The position numbers and the translations under genes were made by a program. The notes under the pieces were generated by a model that was not told the origin of the DNA, searched no databases, and saw only the letters and a program-made list of their open reading frames with translations. Below, piece by piece: positions 15,469 to 23,762 of a stretch of DNA of 32,258 nt. Origin of the DNA: Methanosarcinales archaeon (GTDB lineage: Archaea; Halobacteriota; Methanosarcinia; Methanosarcinales; Methanocomedenaceae); NCBI GenBank assembly GCA_021108405.1, contig JAIOQW010000196.1, forward strand, positions 1 to 32,258, read 5' to 3'. Each line of letters begins with the position of its first letter. Positions within the stretch are counted from its first letter, which is position 1.

Positions 15469-16683
15469 CTATTCGACAGTCCAGTCCATCCATTGGGCTG
15501 AGCGTAACTCCTTTGCAGTGTCACGGTCCACACCATAGACATTCTGGTAGAACTCTAGAAGCCACTCAGCAAGGTCTATTTCCCCGAATTGCTCCGGATA
15601 TGTTGCCTTTGCGATCACCATTACATCGATCGGGTATTCAAGCCGTTTAGCACAGTTGCAGGGTGACCAGGGTAATGATGCCACCCGTCTGTTCTTTATA
15701 GCATCCAGTTCCTGCAGGTTCTGGTAGTAAGGTGCCTCATAAAGTTCAAGTGGCGGATGGTATCCATATGCAGTGCAAAGTACAATTACATCAGGGTTCA
15801 ATACCAACACCTGCTCTGCACTCACAACTTTGAAATATCCGGGTTCCTGGAAGCTATTTTTTGCATGAACGAGATCCTGGATAAAGAAAGATTCAATCGT
15901 ATCAAGACCAAAGACCTGACCTGCACCATTAGCACTCCGGGCTTTAGGTGATGCCCCAAAAATCAACACTTCAGGTTTTTCTTCATCGGGAATGTCTTTT
16001 GTTTGCTCATTTACGTGGTTGACCTGGCTTTCAAGATATTTTGCAAGATTGGTAGCTTCGGCATCTTTGTCAAAGACCTGGCCAATGATACAGATCTCAT
16101 CAGAGATTTTTAACATATCCGGATCATCATAGCAACTTGATCCATATAGAACGACCAGCGGTATTCCAAGAGATTCAATCGTTTCAATGGACTTTTGCGT
16201 GCTTTCATCATCAATATACCGCATCGAACAGCTACCTAGACGGACGATCACTACATCAGGATCAAGGCCTGCAAGTGTTTCATAGTTCACAGCAGAACCG
16301 GATTGTGCAAATAATGGGAGGTCCACGATCCAGGGATTTAAATAGGTAACCGGATTCATCCCATTTTCATAAGTAAATGTCTCTCCACCGACGGTCTCGT
16401 AGGTGTAATTAAAGTTCCGCTGGAGACAGCTGGACCCCAAACCTACAAGAGTGTCCGAAACGCCGATTGAGGTCATAACCCCTTCGATCAAGCCATCACT
16501 GATCGTGGCCACCTTTTCAATATTTGTTGGTATTTGCACAGCAACTCCGCGACTATCAACAACTGTCCGGTACTGTTCGTGGGATACTGCAGCACCGTCG
16601 CTCGTTTTATCTACACATCCTACACTCAGCAGGACGCTCAATAATACAGTAACAAGAACACAATACTGTAAATTAAATTTCAT
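15469..16683 (-). CDS. Lipoprotein substrate-binding protein of a FecCD/BtuCD-type ABC importer
   Basis: A 404-aa binding protein (periplasmic binding protein family PF01497, as in iron-siderophore, heme and cobalamin uptake). The signal peptide ends in the lipobox LLSVGC (Cys23), so it is lipid-anchored to the outer face of the membrane. Typical elements are YRTVVDSRGVAVQIPTNIEKVATI, then LDPDVVIVRLGS, LNPDVIVLCTAYG and the C-terminal lobe with YPEQFGEIDLAEWLLEFYQ. It has several cysteines beyond the lipid one (GSSCLQ, GSCSMRY, GSSCYDD, SPCNCAK). Ribosome binding site AAGGAGGA precedes the start. It is the last gene of the operon permease-ATPase-methyltransferase-binding protein. Its cargo is not identifiable. 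Confidence 0.88.
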   Translation of the reverse strand: MKFNLQYCVLVTVLLSVLLSVGCVDKTSDGAAVSHEQYRTVVDSRGVAVQIPTNIEKVATISDGLIEGVMTSIGVSDTLVGLGSSCLQRNFNYTYETVGGETFTYENGMNPVTYLNPWIVDLPLFAQSGSAVNYETLAGLDPDVVIVRLGSCSMRYIDDESTQKSIETIESLGIPLVVLYGSSCYDDPDMLKISDEICIIGQVFDKDAEATNLAKYLESQVNHVNEQTKDIPDEEKPEVLIFGASPKARSANGAGQVFGLDTIESFFIQDLVHAKNSFQEPGYFKVVSAEQVLVLNPDVIVLCTAYGYHPPLELYEAPYYQNLQELDAIKNRRVASLPWSPCNCAKRLEYPIDVMVIAKATYPEQFGEIDLAEWLLEFYQNVYGVDRDTAKELRSAQWMDWTVE

Positions 16684-16721
16684 TTATTATTTCCTCCTTT
16701 TTGATATACTATATAATTATA

Positions 16722-17585
16722 TTAACTAAGTTCTCCCGCATCTCCCACTACATGTTTCTCCCACCAGATCTTTACAGAGGTATACAAATTTCTCATAACC
16801 AACGAATCATTGTTCTTTTCAAGAACACTCTGCAGATAATCTTTGAGCACTGATTCCTGAAGGTCCGTCGTGATACTATAGTGGACCCTGAAATGTTCAA
16901 TAGCCTCTTCAATAGAGTAAAAACGGTTGATATGCTCAACCGTGGAAACCTCCATATGGGGATAGATACCCATCTGGTAGAGCACATTGTAAATCACATC
17001 GCATTTTAGGCCAGGCTGATAATCAGCCTCATAAAGGGAGGGCCAGAGTGCCCTATAATGGGTGTCCCATGAGGGTTCCCCTGCAAACCAATATACGTAG
17101 ACATATCTCGAGGATGCGTCCATCATCTTTTGCATTGCTTCTTTTATATCAGGCATACCTAAAGAATAAGAGGCTATAACCACATCATAAGGGCCATCAA
17201 GGTCGGCTGTTACATCAACATCTTCCCATCGCTTCCGAACACATTTAACATTGTCAATTCCATACTCTGCGATATTGTCCAGCAGCACACTCATCATACC
17301 TTCTGAGGGTTCTACCGCTGTTACATGGGTAACCTGATGGGAAATTGGAATAGTAAGTGTTCCTGGCCCGGCACCAACATCGAGTATTCTGGAGTCTGGT
17401 GTGAGCGCAAGTCCTTTGATGGTTTTTTGGGTTTGTTCTTTGTTATTCTGCACTGCCTTCCAGTATTGCCTTGCATTTTCTTTTTTCTGCCAGATACCTG
17501 CACAATCCATAGCATTATTTGATTCAGTATTCTTTGATGCCTGATTTTTCCAGATTTCATTCCAGTCAATTATATTATCATTCAT
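16722..17585 (-). CDS. Class I SAM-dependent methyltransferase of the uptake module
   Basis: A 287-aa methyltransferase. Motif I is ILDVGAGPGTLTIPI (about residues 67-81), followed by VTAVEPSEGMMSVL and KRWEDVDV. The N-terminus IIDWNEIWKNQ and the C-terminal IWWEK are shared with the methyltransferase at 22699, which sits in the other uptake module. The start at 17585 has AGGAG (17593-17597) as ribosome binding site and lies 2 bp after the ATPase stop; an earlier in-frame ATG at 17609 overlaps the ATPase gene. It may methylate the imported ligand or a chelator. I infer this from position only. Confidence 0.85.
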   Translation of the reverse strand: MNDNIIDWNEIWKNQASKNTESNNAMDCAGIWQKKENARQYWKAVQNNKEQTQKTIKGLALTPDSRILDVGAGPGTLTIPISHQVTHVTAVEPSEGMMSVLLDNIAEYGIDNVKCVRKRWEDVDVTADLDGPYDVVIASYSLGMPDIKEAMQKMMDASSRYVYVYWFAGEPSWDTHYRALWPSLYEADYQPGLKCDVIYNVLYQMGIYPHMEVSTVEHINRFYSIEEAIEHFRVHYSITTDLQESVLKDYLQSVLEKNNDSLVMRNLYTSVKIWWEKHVVGDAGELS

Positions 17586-17587
17586 AG

Positions 17588-18430
17588 TTATTCTCCTGTC
17601 ATTATACACTCATTCGGAGCTCTGGCATCTGTTTTGGTTTCCAGTCTTTTTTTTACAGCTACATCACGAGGCAGTATCATTTTAACCTTGCCCAGACTCC
17701 TGACTGTACACATGTTCTGGTAGATCTCGTCGAGGATTGTCTCTGTGATCACATGGTTGGGAGCCCCCTGGCCGATGATTCCATTATTATTCATGACCAC
17801 TACTTTATCACAGAACCATGTGACATGATTTGGGTCATGACTGCATGCTAAGATAGTAATTCCCTGTTCTGCCACCTTGCGCAGTAGTGTCCAGATTCTC
17901 ATCTGGTTGCTAAAATCAAGAGCAGAGGTAGGTTCGTCCAGGAATATCAGTTTTGTTTCCTGAGCTATTGCCCGCGCTATCAACACCATCTGACGCTGTC
18001 CGCCTGATAACTGGTTGTAAGGTTGTTCACCAAGATGGGAAATATCCAGCAGTTCAAGTGCGTCCAGCGCTTTTTTTTTGTCAGCACGCTTGACACCAAA
18101 AAAGCCTCCGAGATGTGGTGTTCTTCCCATCAATACCACTTCCTTCACCAAATATGGAAATGGAGGCTTATGCTCCTGGGGAACGTAGGCAACCACCTTA
18201 GCCATATCTTCAATCCTGTGTTTTTTAATATCTATACCATCCATGACCACCGAACCCTTATGGAACTTTAAAAATTTCATGCAGCATTTAAAAAGCGTGG
18301 TCTTTCCACATCCATTTGGACCAAATAACCCGCAGAGTAGTCCTTCTTCAACATCAAAAGAGATGTTTTTAAGAATTTGGTTTTTTCCATAGTTAAAATG
18401 AATATCTTCTACTTGTAGCATAAGAATCAC
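17588..18430 (-). CDS. ABC importer ATPase, FecE/BtuD type
   Basis: A 280-aa ATPase that powers the adjacent permease. Walker A is GPNGCGKTT (residues 37-45), signature LSGGQ (141-145), Walker B LIFLDEPTSALD (161-172), and the switch His lies in ACSHDPNHV. VPQEHKPPFPYLVKEVVLMGR is typical for iron-chelate/cobalamin importers. The GTG start overlaps the permease stop (GTGA); an ATG at 18421 is an alternative. The C-terminal tail of about 35 residues (VKKRLETKTDARAPNECIMT) is longer than in most relatives. Confidence 0.92.
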   Translation of the reverse strand: MILMLQVEDIHFNYGKNQILKNISFDVEEGLLCGLFGPNGCGKTTLFKCCMKFLKFHKGSVVMDGIDIKKHRIEDMAKVVAYVPQEHKPPFPYLVKEVVLMGRTPHLGGFFGVKRADKKKALDALELLDISHLGEQPYNQLSGGQRQMVLIARAIAQETKLIFLDEPTSALDFSNQMRIWTLLRKVAEQGITILACSHDPNHVTWFCDKVVVMNNNGIIGQGAPNHVITETILDEIYQNMCTVRSLGKVKMILPRDVAVKKRLETKTDARAPNECIMTGE

Positions 18431-19509
18431 CCGATCAAAGAACTTCCTTTACTTCTTAAAAGATAGAAAAGGTATGGAGCCCCAAGAATTGACGTGATAA
18501 TCCCAACTGGAATCTCGGAAGTCGTCAGCGTGCGTGCCATCGTATCACAGATGATAAGATATACCCCTCCAAGCATTGCTGCAGAAGGAATTACAAATCT
18601 GTGATCAGGTCCGAGGATCATTCGCGTTGCGTGAGGCATCATAAGGCCAACCCATGCGATAATTCCAACAGTTGAAACCGCAACAGCTGTGATAAGCGTT
18701 GCAAGTGCGATTAAGATCATCTTGGATTTCTCAGGATTAATACCCAGTGCCTGGGCTTCTTCATCTCCCATCGAGAGAATATTTAGTTTCCAGCCATACA
18801 TCCACAATACCAGAAAAGACAGAGTAACAATAGGTACGATAATGGCAACGTCATCCCAGGTGGCATAGTAGAACCCTCCCATCAACCAGAACACAATCTC
18901 ACGTAATGAGGAATCATTAGCTGTATATTTCAGGATGGAAACCAGGGCTGAAAAAATAGAACCAATAATGATCCCTCCAAGAATGAGAGTGATAATCGGG
19001 GTCTGGCCTCGCGTTCTTGCCAGTATATATGCAGCTATAACGGCAATTGAGGCAAAAATAAAGGCTGATATCTGGATAGAGAAAAAAATATGGGGATAAA
19101 CAATCCCCAGTGCCGCCCCGAACGCCGCTCCCGAGGAAACACCGAGAATATAGGGTTCGACCAGTGGATTCCTGAAACATCCCTGGAAGACCGCACCGGA
19201 TGTTGCAAGGGCAGCACCTACTATAATAGCCAACAGGACCCTTGGCAATCGTATATCCCAAATTATAGTATTGTGCAGTTTATTAAAATTAGAAACATCA
19301 TGAAGAGGGCTGAGATTAGCGATGATAGTTGCATATACATCTACAAAAGAGATATTGTATGCACCAAGCACCATGGCGAAGGCTGCTGCAAGTAACATCA
19401 CTACAAAAAGGATGCAAAGGATTACAAACTTTCTCATATCCGAAAAACCCTTTACATCATGATTGTTCATCCTTTCCAGGATATTAGTGTGTTTTAATCT
19501 TTTAAACAT
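18427..19509 (-). CDS. FecCD/BtuC-type ABC importer permease
   Basis: A 360-aa membrane protein with about ten hydrophobic helices from the FecCD family (iron-chelate, heme, cobalamin). Family signatures: IRLPRVLLAIIVGAALATSG, FRNPLVEPYILGVSSGAAFG, LMGGFY, VGIIAWVGLMMPHATRMILG and PVGIITSILGAPYLFYLL. The N-terminus carries about 25 extra hydrophilic residues; starts at 19470 or 19437 would be closer to the family norm. A TATA-like sequence on the minus strand (about 19526-19531) suits leaderless initiation near 19509. It is the first gene of the four-gene minus-strand operon. Confidence 0.92.
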   Translation of the reverse strand: MFKRLKHTNILERMNNHDVKGFSDMRKFVILCILFVVMLLAAAFAMVLGAYNISFVDVYATIIANLSPLHDVSNFNKLHNTIIWDIRLPRVLLAIIVGAALATSGAVFQGCFRNPLVEPYILGVSSGAAFGAALGIVYPHIFFSIQISAFIFASIAVIAAYILARTRGQTPIITLILGGIIIGSIFSALVSILKYTANDSSLREIVFWLMGGFYYATWDDVAIIVPIVTLSFLVLWMYGWKLNILSMGDEEAQALGINPEKSKMILIALATLITAVAVSTVGIIAWVGLMMPHATRMILGPDHRFVIPSAAMLGGVYLIICDTMARTLTTSEIPVGIITSILGAPYLFYLLRSKGSSLIG

Positions 19510-19548
19510 TATTAATTTTACTCACTTATATTCACTATTGATCATTAT

Positions 19549-19689
19549 TTATTCTTTTTTGGCGATGAATAAAACCGCAAGAATTACCAGAATTACAAAC
19601 ACATTTTTAAATTTTGTCAAATGATACAGTGGATTTTGAATATCCAGTTCGTATGTACCCTGATAATAATTTATAATATATAAATATGC
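19549..19689 (-). pseudogene. Orphan C-terminal membrane-anchor fragment
   Basis: On the minus strand one frame reads GTYELDIQNPLYHLTKFKN and ends VILAVLFIAKKE before a TAA at 19549-19551. It looks like the C-terminal anchor of a surface protein (ectodomain end, hydrophobic helix, short basic tail). Upstream there are stops and no start. It could be the tail of a lost surface protein. The rest of the 19510-19950 gap holds the divergent promoters. Confidence 0.3.
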
Positions 19690-19808
19690 CTATTCGTAAT
19701 ACTAAATAATATGAAGTAATCAAATTAGAATTAAATCTTGAATTTATAATTTTAAGCGAAGATCCCATCATAATAAAAGAAAATCTTTATATCATATTAA
19801 TTGATACG

Positions 19809-19860
19809 TCTTACTAAATTAGTATGAAAATATATAAAATCATACTAAAATACAATACTA
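19809..19860 (+). promoter_or_regulatory. Operator palindrome, TATA box and repeated TACTAAA motifs
   Basis: TCTTACTAAATTAGTATGA (19809-19827) is palindromic with 8 of 9 arm pairs matched. It lies immediately before a TATA box TATATAAA (19831-19838). Further copies of the half site follow (CATACTAAAA at 19841-19850, AATACTAAAA at 19855-19864). The arms TCNTACT and AGTATGA also form the operator at 7771-7792, with a shorter spacer. This is a likely site for a regulator of the plus-strand module, possibly of both modules, with a leader of about 90 nt before 19951. Confidence 0.55.
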
Positions 19861-19950
19861 AAAATCAACATTAACCACTTCAGCCCCTGACCTTCGATCG
19901 GCATCGGTGCCTGGAGCAGCTAAGGTTAAACATATCATGAGGTAAGCGAT

Positions 19951-20754
19951 ATGCATAAAAAAATAATGTCAATAGGCGATGTATGGGAACTCGACCAGAA
20001 CTACACCCTCACTGTCAGCGGCATTGATCAGGATGGTGAAAAAGCGACACTGGAACTTGCAAAGAACAGTGATGTTGTTGAATTTACAGTGATCGAGGCA
20101 GGAAATGCTTTTGAATATAAAACCGACATTGAAAGCACAGATGATATTATTCTCTTCACCTGTAAGGTTGATACAGTTCTGCGTGGAACCAATTCCAGTA
20201 TAGTCGTGCTAAAAACAGTTAGACATTATTCTGACACCCCGTTTATCCTTGAAACCGGGGATGAGTTTGGTGATTTTAAGGTAACTTCTATCACAAATGA
20301 CACGATAGAAATGAAAAACACCAAAACAATTTCGTGCTCGCTTGATAAAACAATTGATCTTCTGGATGACTGGATAAAGTTAAAAGTTTCAAGCAAGGGC
20401 TATTGGGGTTATGTCTATTCCGAAGAAATACTGGAGTGTCCGGAACTCGTAGAAGTATCTTCTGCTACTGAATCTACGGTTATCGATTCCACCATACAGA
20501 ATACCACTGCATCAAACATTTCTGACGATACCGGGACAAATAGTACGGTTGCTGCTGTCCTTCCAGTAACGTCTGCTGCGACACCCAGCGCCATTTCTGC
20601 AGTGACAACAGGAACGGAACAGCCCGCGGTGCTCGCAGACGCAGGGGGTGCCGGAATAGCACCGTATACATTACCTGCACCGTGTACAGCATCACTGTTC
20701 GGTTTGTTTGGGATCTTAGCATTGATGATGAATATCAGTAAAAATAAAAAATGA
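19951..20754 (+). CDS. S-layer-domain protein with Ser/Thr-rich stalk and C-terminal membrane helix
   Basis: A 267-aa protein. Residues 1-165 match a Methanosarcina-type S-layer domain (PF07752-like): IGDVWELDQNYTLTVSGI, DGEKATLELAKN, then DDIILFTCKVDTVLRGTNSS. The stretch 165-235 is rich in Ser, Thr, Ala and Val, as in extracellular stalks. Residues about 246-260 are hydrophobic and followed by ISKNKK, a membrane anchor. The ribosome binding site TGAGGT (19938-19943) supports this start, but no signal peptide is present, which is unexpected for a surface protein. Either the N-terminus was lost or export uses another route. It opens the plus-strand module 37 bp before the cohesin gene. Confidence 0.75.
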   Translation: MHKKIMSIGDVWELDQNYTLTVSGIDQDGEKATLELAKNSDVVEFTVIEAGNAFEYKTDIESTDDIILFTCKVDTVLRGTNSSIVVLKTVRHYSDTPFILETGDEFGDFKVTSITNDTIEMKNTKTISCSLDKTIDLLDDWIKLKVSSKGYWGYVYSEEILECPELVEVSSATESTVIDSTIQNTTASNISDDTGTNSTVAAVLPVTSAATPSAISAVTTGTEQPAVLADAGGAGIAPYTLPAPCTASLFGLFGILALMMNISKNKK

Positions 20755-20791
20755 TGTGTTACAATCATTAAAATATTTAAAAGGTGATCAA

Positions 20792-21370
20792 ATGAAAAAT
20801 AATTCACATAATGGTTTAAAGAGAAGTACCCTGTTCGGTATCTGCTTTACTGTGTTATTTATTGTATTTGCAGCAGTTCCTGCACAGGCGCAGCAAACTA
20901 CAGTCAGTCTGAATACTCCTGAACTGGTAAAAGGAAGTACGGTTCATGCTGCAGTAGAAATTGATAATGTTAACAACCTTGATGCAGGTCAGTTTGGCCT
21001 GTCATTCAATCCGGATGTTCTAAAAGTTATCAATGTCGAGAACGGGAGCATAGAGGGAACGAAGATACCAGTACAGTGGAGTTCAATTGATAGTGATATA
21101 GTTATGGTGATCTTCAATCTGGAAGGTGTTACCGGAATAAGCGGTTCAGGACAACTGGCCAGGATTGGGTTTGAGGTGATAGGCGATGGTGAGAGCAATC
21201 TACTCATTTCTAGCGGACTGCTCGGTAATACTGAAGCTAACCAGATCGACACGGACTGGGGAGTTACTACTGCGACAGATGTGGAAAAATCTACGCCAGG
21301 ATTTGAAGTAGTGTCTGCCCTTATTGGTTTTATCGTGATTCTCGGATTGATCAGGTTTCGTAGGAGTTGA
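20792..21370 (+). CDS. Cohesin-domain surface protein with PGF-CTERM anchor
   Basis: A 192-aa surface protein. Residues 1-34 are a signal peptide (cleavage after AQA). Residues 35-160 form a cohesin-type beta-sandwich: TVSLNTPELVKGSTVHAAVE, NLDAGQFGLSFNPDVLKV, then GSGQLARIGFEVIGDG. The C-terminus has PGF (169-171), a hydrophobic helix and RFRRS, a PGF-CTERM signal recognised by archaeosortase A, which leads to lipid anchoring outside the cell. Start chosen at 20792 because AAGGTGAT (20781-20788) precedes it. Cohesins bind dockerins, and the very next gene (6 bp away) begins with a dockerin, so the two products are likely partners. Confidence 0.85.
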   Translation: MKNNSHNGLKRSTLFGICFTVLFIVFAAVPAQAQQTTVSLNTPELVKGSTVHAAVEIDNVNNLDAGQFGLSFNPDVLKVINVENGSIEGTKIPVQWSSIDSDIVMVIFNLEGVTGISGSGQLARIGFEVIGDGESNLLISSGLLGNTEANQIDTDWGVTTATDVEKSTPGFEVVSALIGFIVILGLIRFRRS

Positions 21371-21376
21371 TGCTAT

Positions 21377-22678
21377 ATGACAGGTAACAATTTATTGTTC
21401 GGGGTGGTCATAACTGCGATCTTACTGATCTGTGTGCCATCAGCATCAGCCTACACACTTGGTGTCTTCGGCAACGCAAATGAGGATGACACTATAGACC
21501 TCAAAGATGTGGAATATACCGAATCCATCATTCTGGGACTTGATGATCAAACACAACTTGCAGATGCAAAGTACGACGGCGAGATCAATATCTTTGATGT
21601 GATGCAGATCGAGCAGATCATGCTCGGGCAGGAGAAAGAGCTGACGGTAATGGATATTGATGATCGAATCGTGACAGTACCAAAGCCGATCAAGCGAATG
21701 ATCACCAGAGCTCCTGACGATGCCAGATTGACAATCGCTCTCGGTGCGGGTGATAAACTTGTAGCATCGGAAGCTGCTGTCAAGTCCTGTCTCTGTCCCA
21801 CAAATTATGAGGCGTATACTGAGGGATGTATGGATTGCTATTTCGAAATACTTAATGAAAGAATGCCTGACCTTCCAGAGACGAGTACAAGACATACCAT
21901 AGACTATGAGTTGATGGCGTCTCTTAATCCGGATGTGATCTTTACAACCGAAGATGGCGATCTCTTTGAAAACAAGGTGGGTTGCCCCTGTGTAACCTTC
22001 GGTTATGGCAGTAACGAATATAATTACGATGGTTTGTATGGACAGATCGAACTTATGGGATATGTATTGGGAACAAGGGATGAGGCAGATGACCTGATCG
22101 ATTTCATCGAATCCAAGGTTGATATGGTGAGATCTGTTACAGATGCAATCGACGAGAGTGACAGGCCAACTGTCTATTTTGCACCAAGAGGCTGTTCCAA
22201 GGGTTTCTATGATCCAAAAGAGGGGCGTGATTTCACACGTACCGTGTCGAGCTATGAACCTCTGGATATCGCCGGCGGGATCAATGTAGCAAGAAATGAG
22301 CCGACTGGCAACCTTAATGTCGGAATCGAGCAGATCATCGCATGGGATCCGGACTATATGTTCGTTGCCTGTAGCAAAGCCGAGGACAAGGGTTCGATTA
22401 ATATGATCATGGAGTCCGATGATCTGAAGACAGTGAGTGCCGTGAAGAATAACATGGTCTGTAATAGTTTCTATCCGTATTGCAGGGGTCACCCTCCTGA
22501 CAGAAGCCTCTTTAATATGATATATATGGCTAAACTGCTTCATCCGGAAGAATTCGCGGATCTGGATCTGGAGGCAGAGGGTAACGAGATATTCAAGGCA
22601 TTCCTTGGAGTCGACGGTGTCTTCACACAGTATGCCGACTGGCTGGAATGGCCACGAGAGTATCTGGATACGCAATAG
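21377..22678 (+). CDS. Dockerin-substrate-binding protein fusion
   Basis: A 433-aa exported protein. Residues 1-25 are a signal peptide without a lipobox. Residues 29-84 form a type I dockerin with two calcium-loop repeats (NANEDDTIDLKD at 33-44 and DAKYDGEINIFD at 63-74), each followed by a helix ending in LG. From about 92 it is a PF01497-type binding protein: DDRIVTVPKPIKRMITRAPD, LNPDVIFTTEDGD, WDPDYMFVACSKAE, and a C-terminal GVDGVFTQYADWLEWP. Cysteines are numerous (CLCPTNYEAYTEGCMDCYF, GCPC, RGCSKGF), which could bind metal. Instead of a lipid anchor the protein probably docks to the cohesin encoded just upstream. It delivers ligand to the permease at 24549. Confidence 0.88.
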   Translation: MTGNNLLFGVVITAILLICVPSASAYTLGVFGNANEDDTIDLKDVEYTESIILGLDDQTQLADAKYDGEINIFDVMQIEQIMLGQEKELTVMDIDDRIVTVPKPIKRMITRAPDDARLTIALGAGDKLVASEAAVKSCLCPTNYEAYTEGCMDCYFEILNERMPDLPETSTRHTIDYELMASLNPDVIFTTEDGDLFENKVGCPCVTFGYGSNEYNYDGLYGQIELMGYVLGTRDEADDLIDFIESKVDMVRSVTDAIDESDRPTVYFAPRGCSKGFYDPKEGRDFTRTVSSYEPLDIAGGINVARNEPTGNLNVGIEQIIAWDPDYMFVACSKAEDKGSINMIMESDDLKTVSAVKNNMVCNSFYPYCRGHPPDRSLFNMIYMAKLLHPEEFADLDLEAEGNEIFKAFLGVDGVFTQYADWLEWPREYLDTQ

Positions 22679-22698
22679 AGAACATATGAGGTAATAAT

Positions 22699-23550
22699 AT
22701 GGCAGGAATAATAAACTGGAATGAATTATGGAAGATGATGGTGTCGGGGCATAAGCGCAGAGGAGATCACGGTGAAGATATGGACCGCGCATGGGACAAG
22801 CGAGCAAAGAAGTTCAATGAGTCTGTGATGCAGCATACCGAACGTACCCGGAGGCAGATAGCAACGCTCGAATTGAAACCAGAGTATACTGTTCTGGACG
22901 TTGGTGCAGGAACCGGAAGGCTTTCAGTTCCGATTGCAAAGCAGGTAAAGTCTGTTACTGCGGTAGACCCTTCAAAAGGCATGCTTGCGTGCTTACAGGA
23001 GAATATAAAGAGGGAGGGCATAACAAATATAACGTCCATTAACAAACGCTGGGAGGACATCGAGCTGGGTGTGGATATAGAACCGCACGATGTCGTCATA
23101 GCATGTCATTCGCTTGGTATGTTCGATATACAAAAAGCACTTGCAAAGATGGATGCCGCATCGAAAAGATATGTCTACATTATCAATTTTGCAGGCAAAT
23201 GGATGGGGAACGGTGACGAAGAACTCCTAAAAGCAGTTTTCGGGGAAGAACATCGACCCCGGCACCCATTGGATTATATTTTATTTTATAATATTCTACA
23301 TGATATGAAAATATATGCGAATGTCAACATTCTGGACACGGAATTTGAACAGCACTACGACAGTCTGGATGATGCAGTGGACAGATGGGCAGAGATGCGT
23401 GATATACCAAAAGAGAAGGAGGACGTTCTGAGAGAGCATCTATCCGGAATTCTGGCAAAGAACAATAAAACAGGAGCGCTATTTTTCAAACGTAAATCAA
23501 AAAGCGCTACGATATGGTGGCAGAAAAATGAAAATACTAATTTGCGGTAA
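22699..23550 (+). CDS. Class I SAM-dependent methyltransferase, paralogue of the one at 16722
   Basis: A 283-aa methyltransferase. Motif I is VLDVGAGTGRLSVPI (residues 65-79), then VTAVDPSKGMLACLQEN, KRWEDIEL and VVIACHSLGMFDI. INWNELWK at the N-terminus and IWWQK at the C-terminus match the protein at 16722. Ribosome binding site GAGGTAAT lies just before the ATG, 20 bp after the binding-protein gene. Position inside an uptake operon in both modules suggests a function tied to the ligand, such as ligand modification. Its stop overlaps the next start by 23 bp. Confidence 0.87.
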   Translation: MAGIINWNELWKMMVSGHKRRGDHGEDMDRAWDKRAKKFNESVMQHTERTRRQIATLELKPEYTVLDVGAGTGRLSVPIAKQVKSVTAVDPSKGMLACLQENIKREGITNITSINKRWEDIELGVDIEPHDVVIACHSLGMFDIQKALAKMDAASKRYVYIINFAGKWMGNGDEELLKAVFGEEHRPRHPLDYILFYNILHDMKIYANVNILDTEFEQHYDSLDDAVDRWAEMRDIPKEKEDVLREHLSGILAKNNKTGALFFKRKSKSATIWWQKNENTNLR

Positions 23551-23761
23551 AGGCGGCAGTGGAAAGAATATTTACTTCGTTCTCAACAAAGTTGATGACG
23601 ATAATAGGGCTATGATGCTCGAATCACTGGATCAACTGAATGTTGTAGGTGCAATTCCGGCAAACAGGGATATATCCAGGGCTGGTCTGTCAGGTGAAGA
23701 ACTCAATCTCAATCTACCAGAGATCAAATCGCTTGCCGAGGCGATCCTGGGAGGTAATTGA
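23528..23761 (+). pseudogene. CooC/MinD-like P-loop ATPase, internally deleted
   Basis: The 77-aa frame starts MKILICGKGGSGK, the deviant Walker A of CooC/NifH/MinD-type ATPases, but the residue after the lysine is Asn instead of Ser/Thr. It then jumps to NIYFVLNKVDDDNRAMMLES and GAIPANRDISRAGLSGEEL, which belong near the C-terminus of the family. Roughly two thirds of the protein (switch regions, DxD motif, CXC) is missing, with the frame kept. CooC relatives help insert nickel into CO dehydrogenase or serve related metal-cofactor steps, which hints at a metal theme for the operon. Confidence 0.75.
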
Positions 23762-23762
23762 G

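Noticed and set aside
19870-19945. Cobalamin or other riboswitch in the leader before the S-layer gene
   Set aside because: The leader holds only a short GGCA/TGCC hairpin and no B12-box-like or other riboswitch consensus that I can see.
21446-22807. Long open frame on the minus strand (453 codons)
   Set aside because: It lies fully antisense to the dockerin-binding-protein gene, has no ribosome binding site and its translation lacks any domain pattern. The plus-strand protein explains the region.
23649-23762. Earlier start for the SPFH protein at 23649
   Set aside because: This would add 38 residues overlapping the CooC-like remnant, while ATG at 23763 has a strong GGGAGGTA site and puts the membrane helix at the N-terminus as usual.
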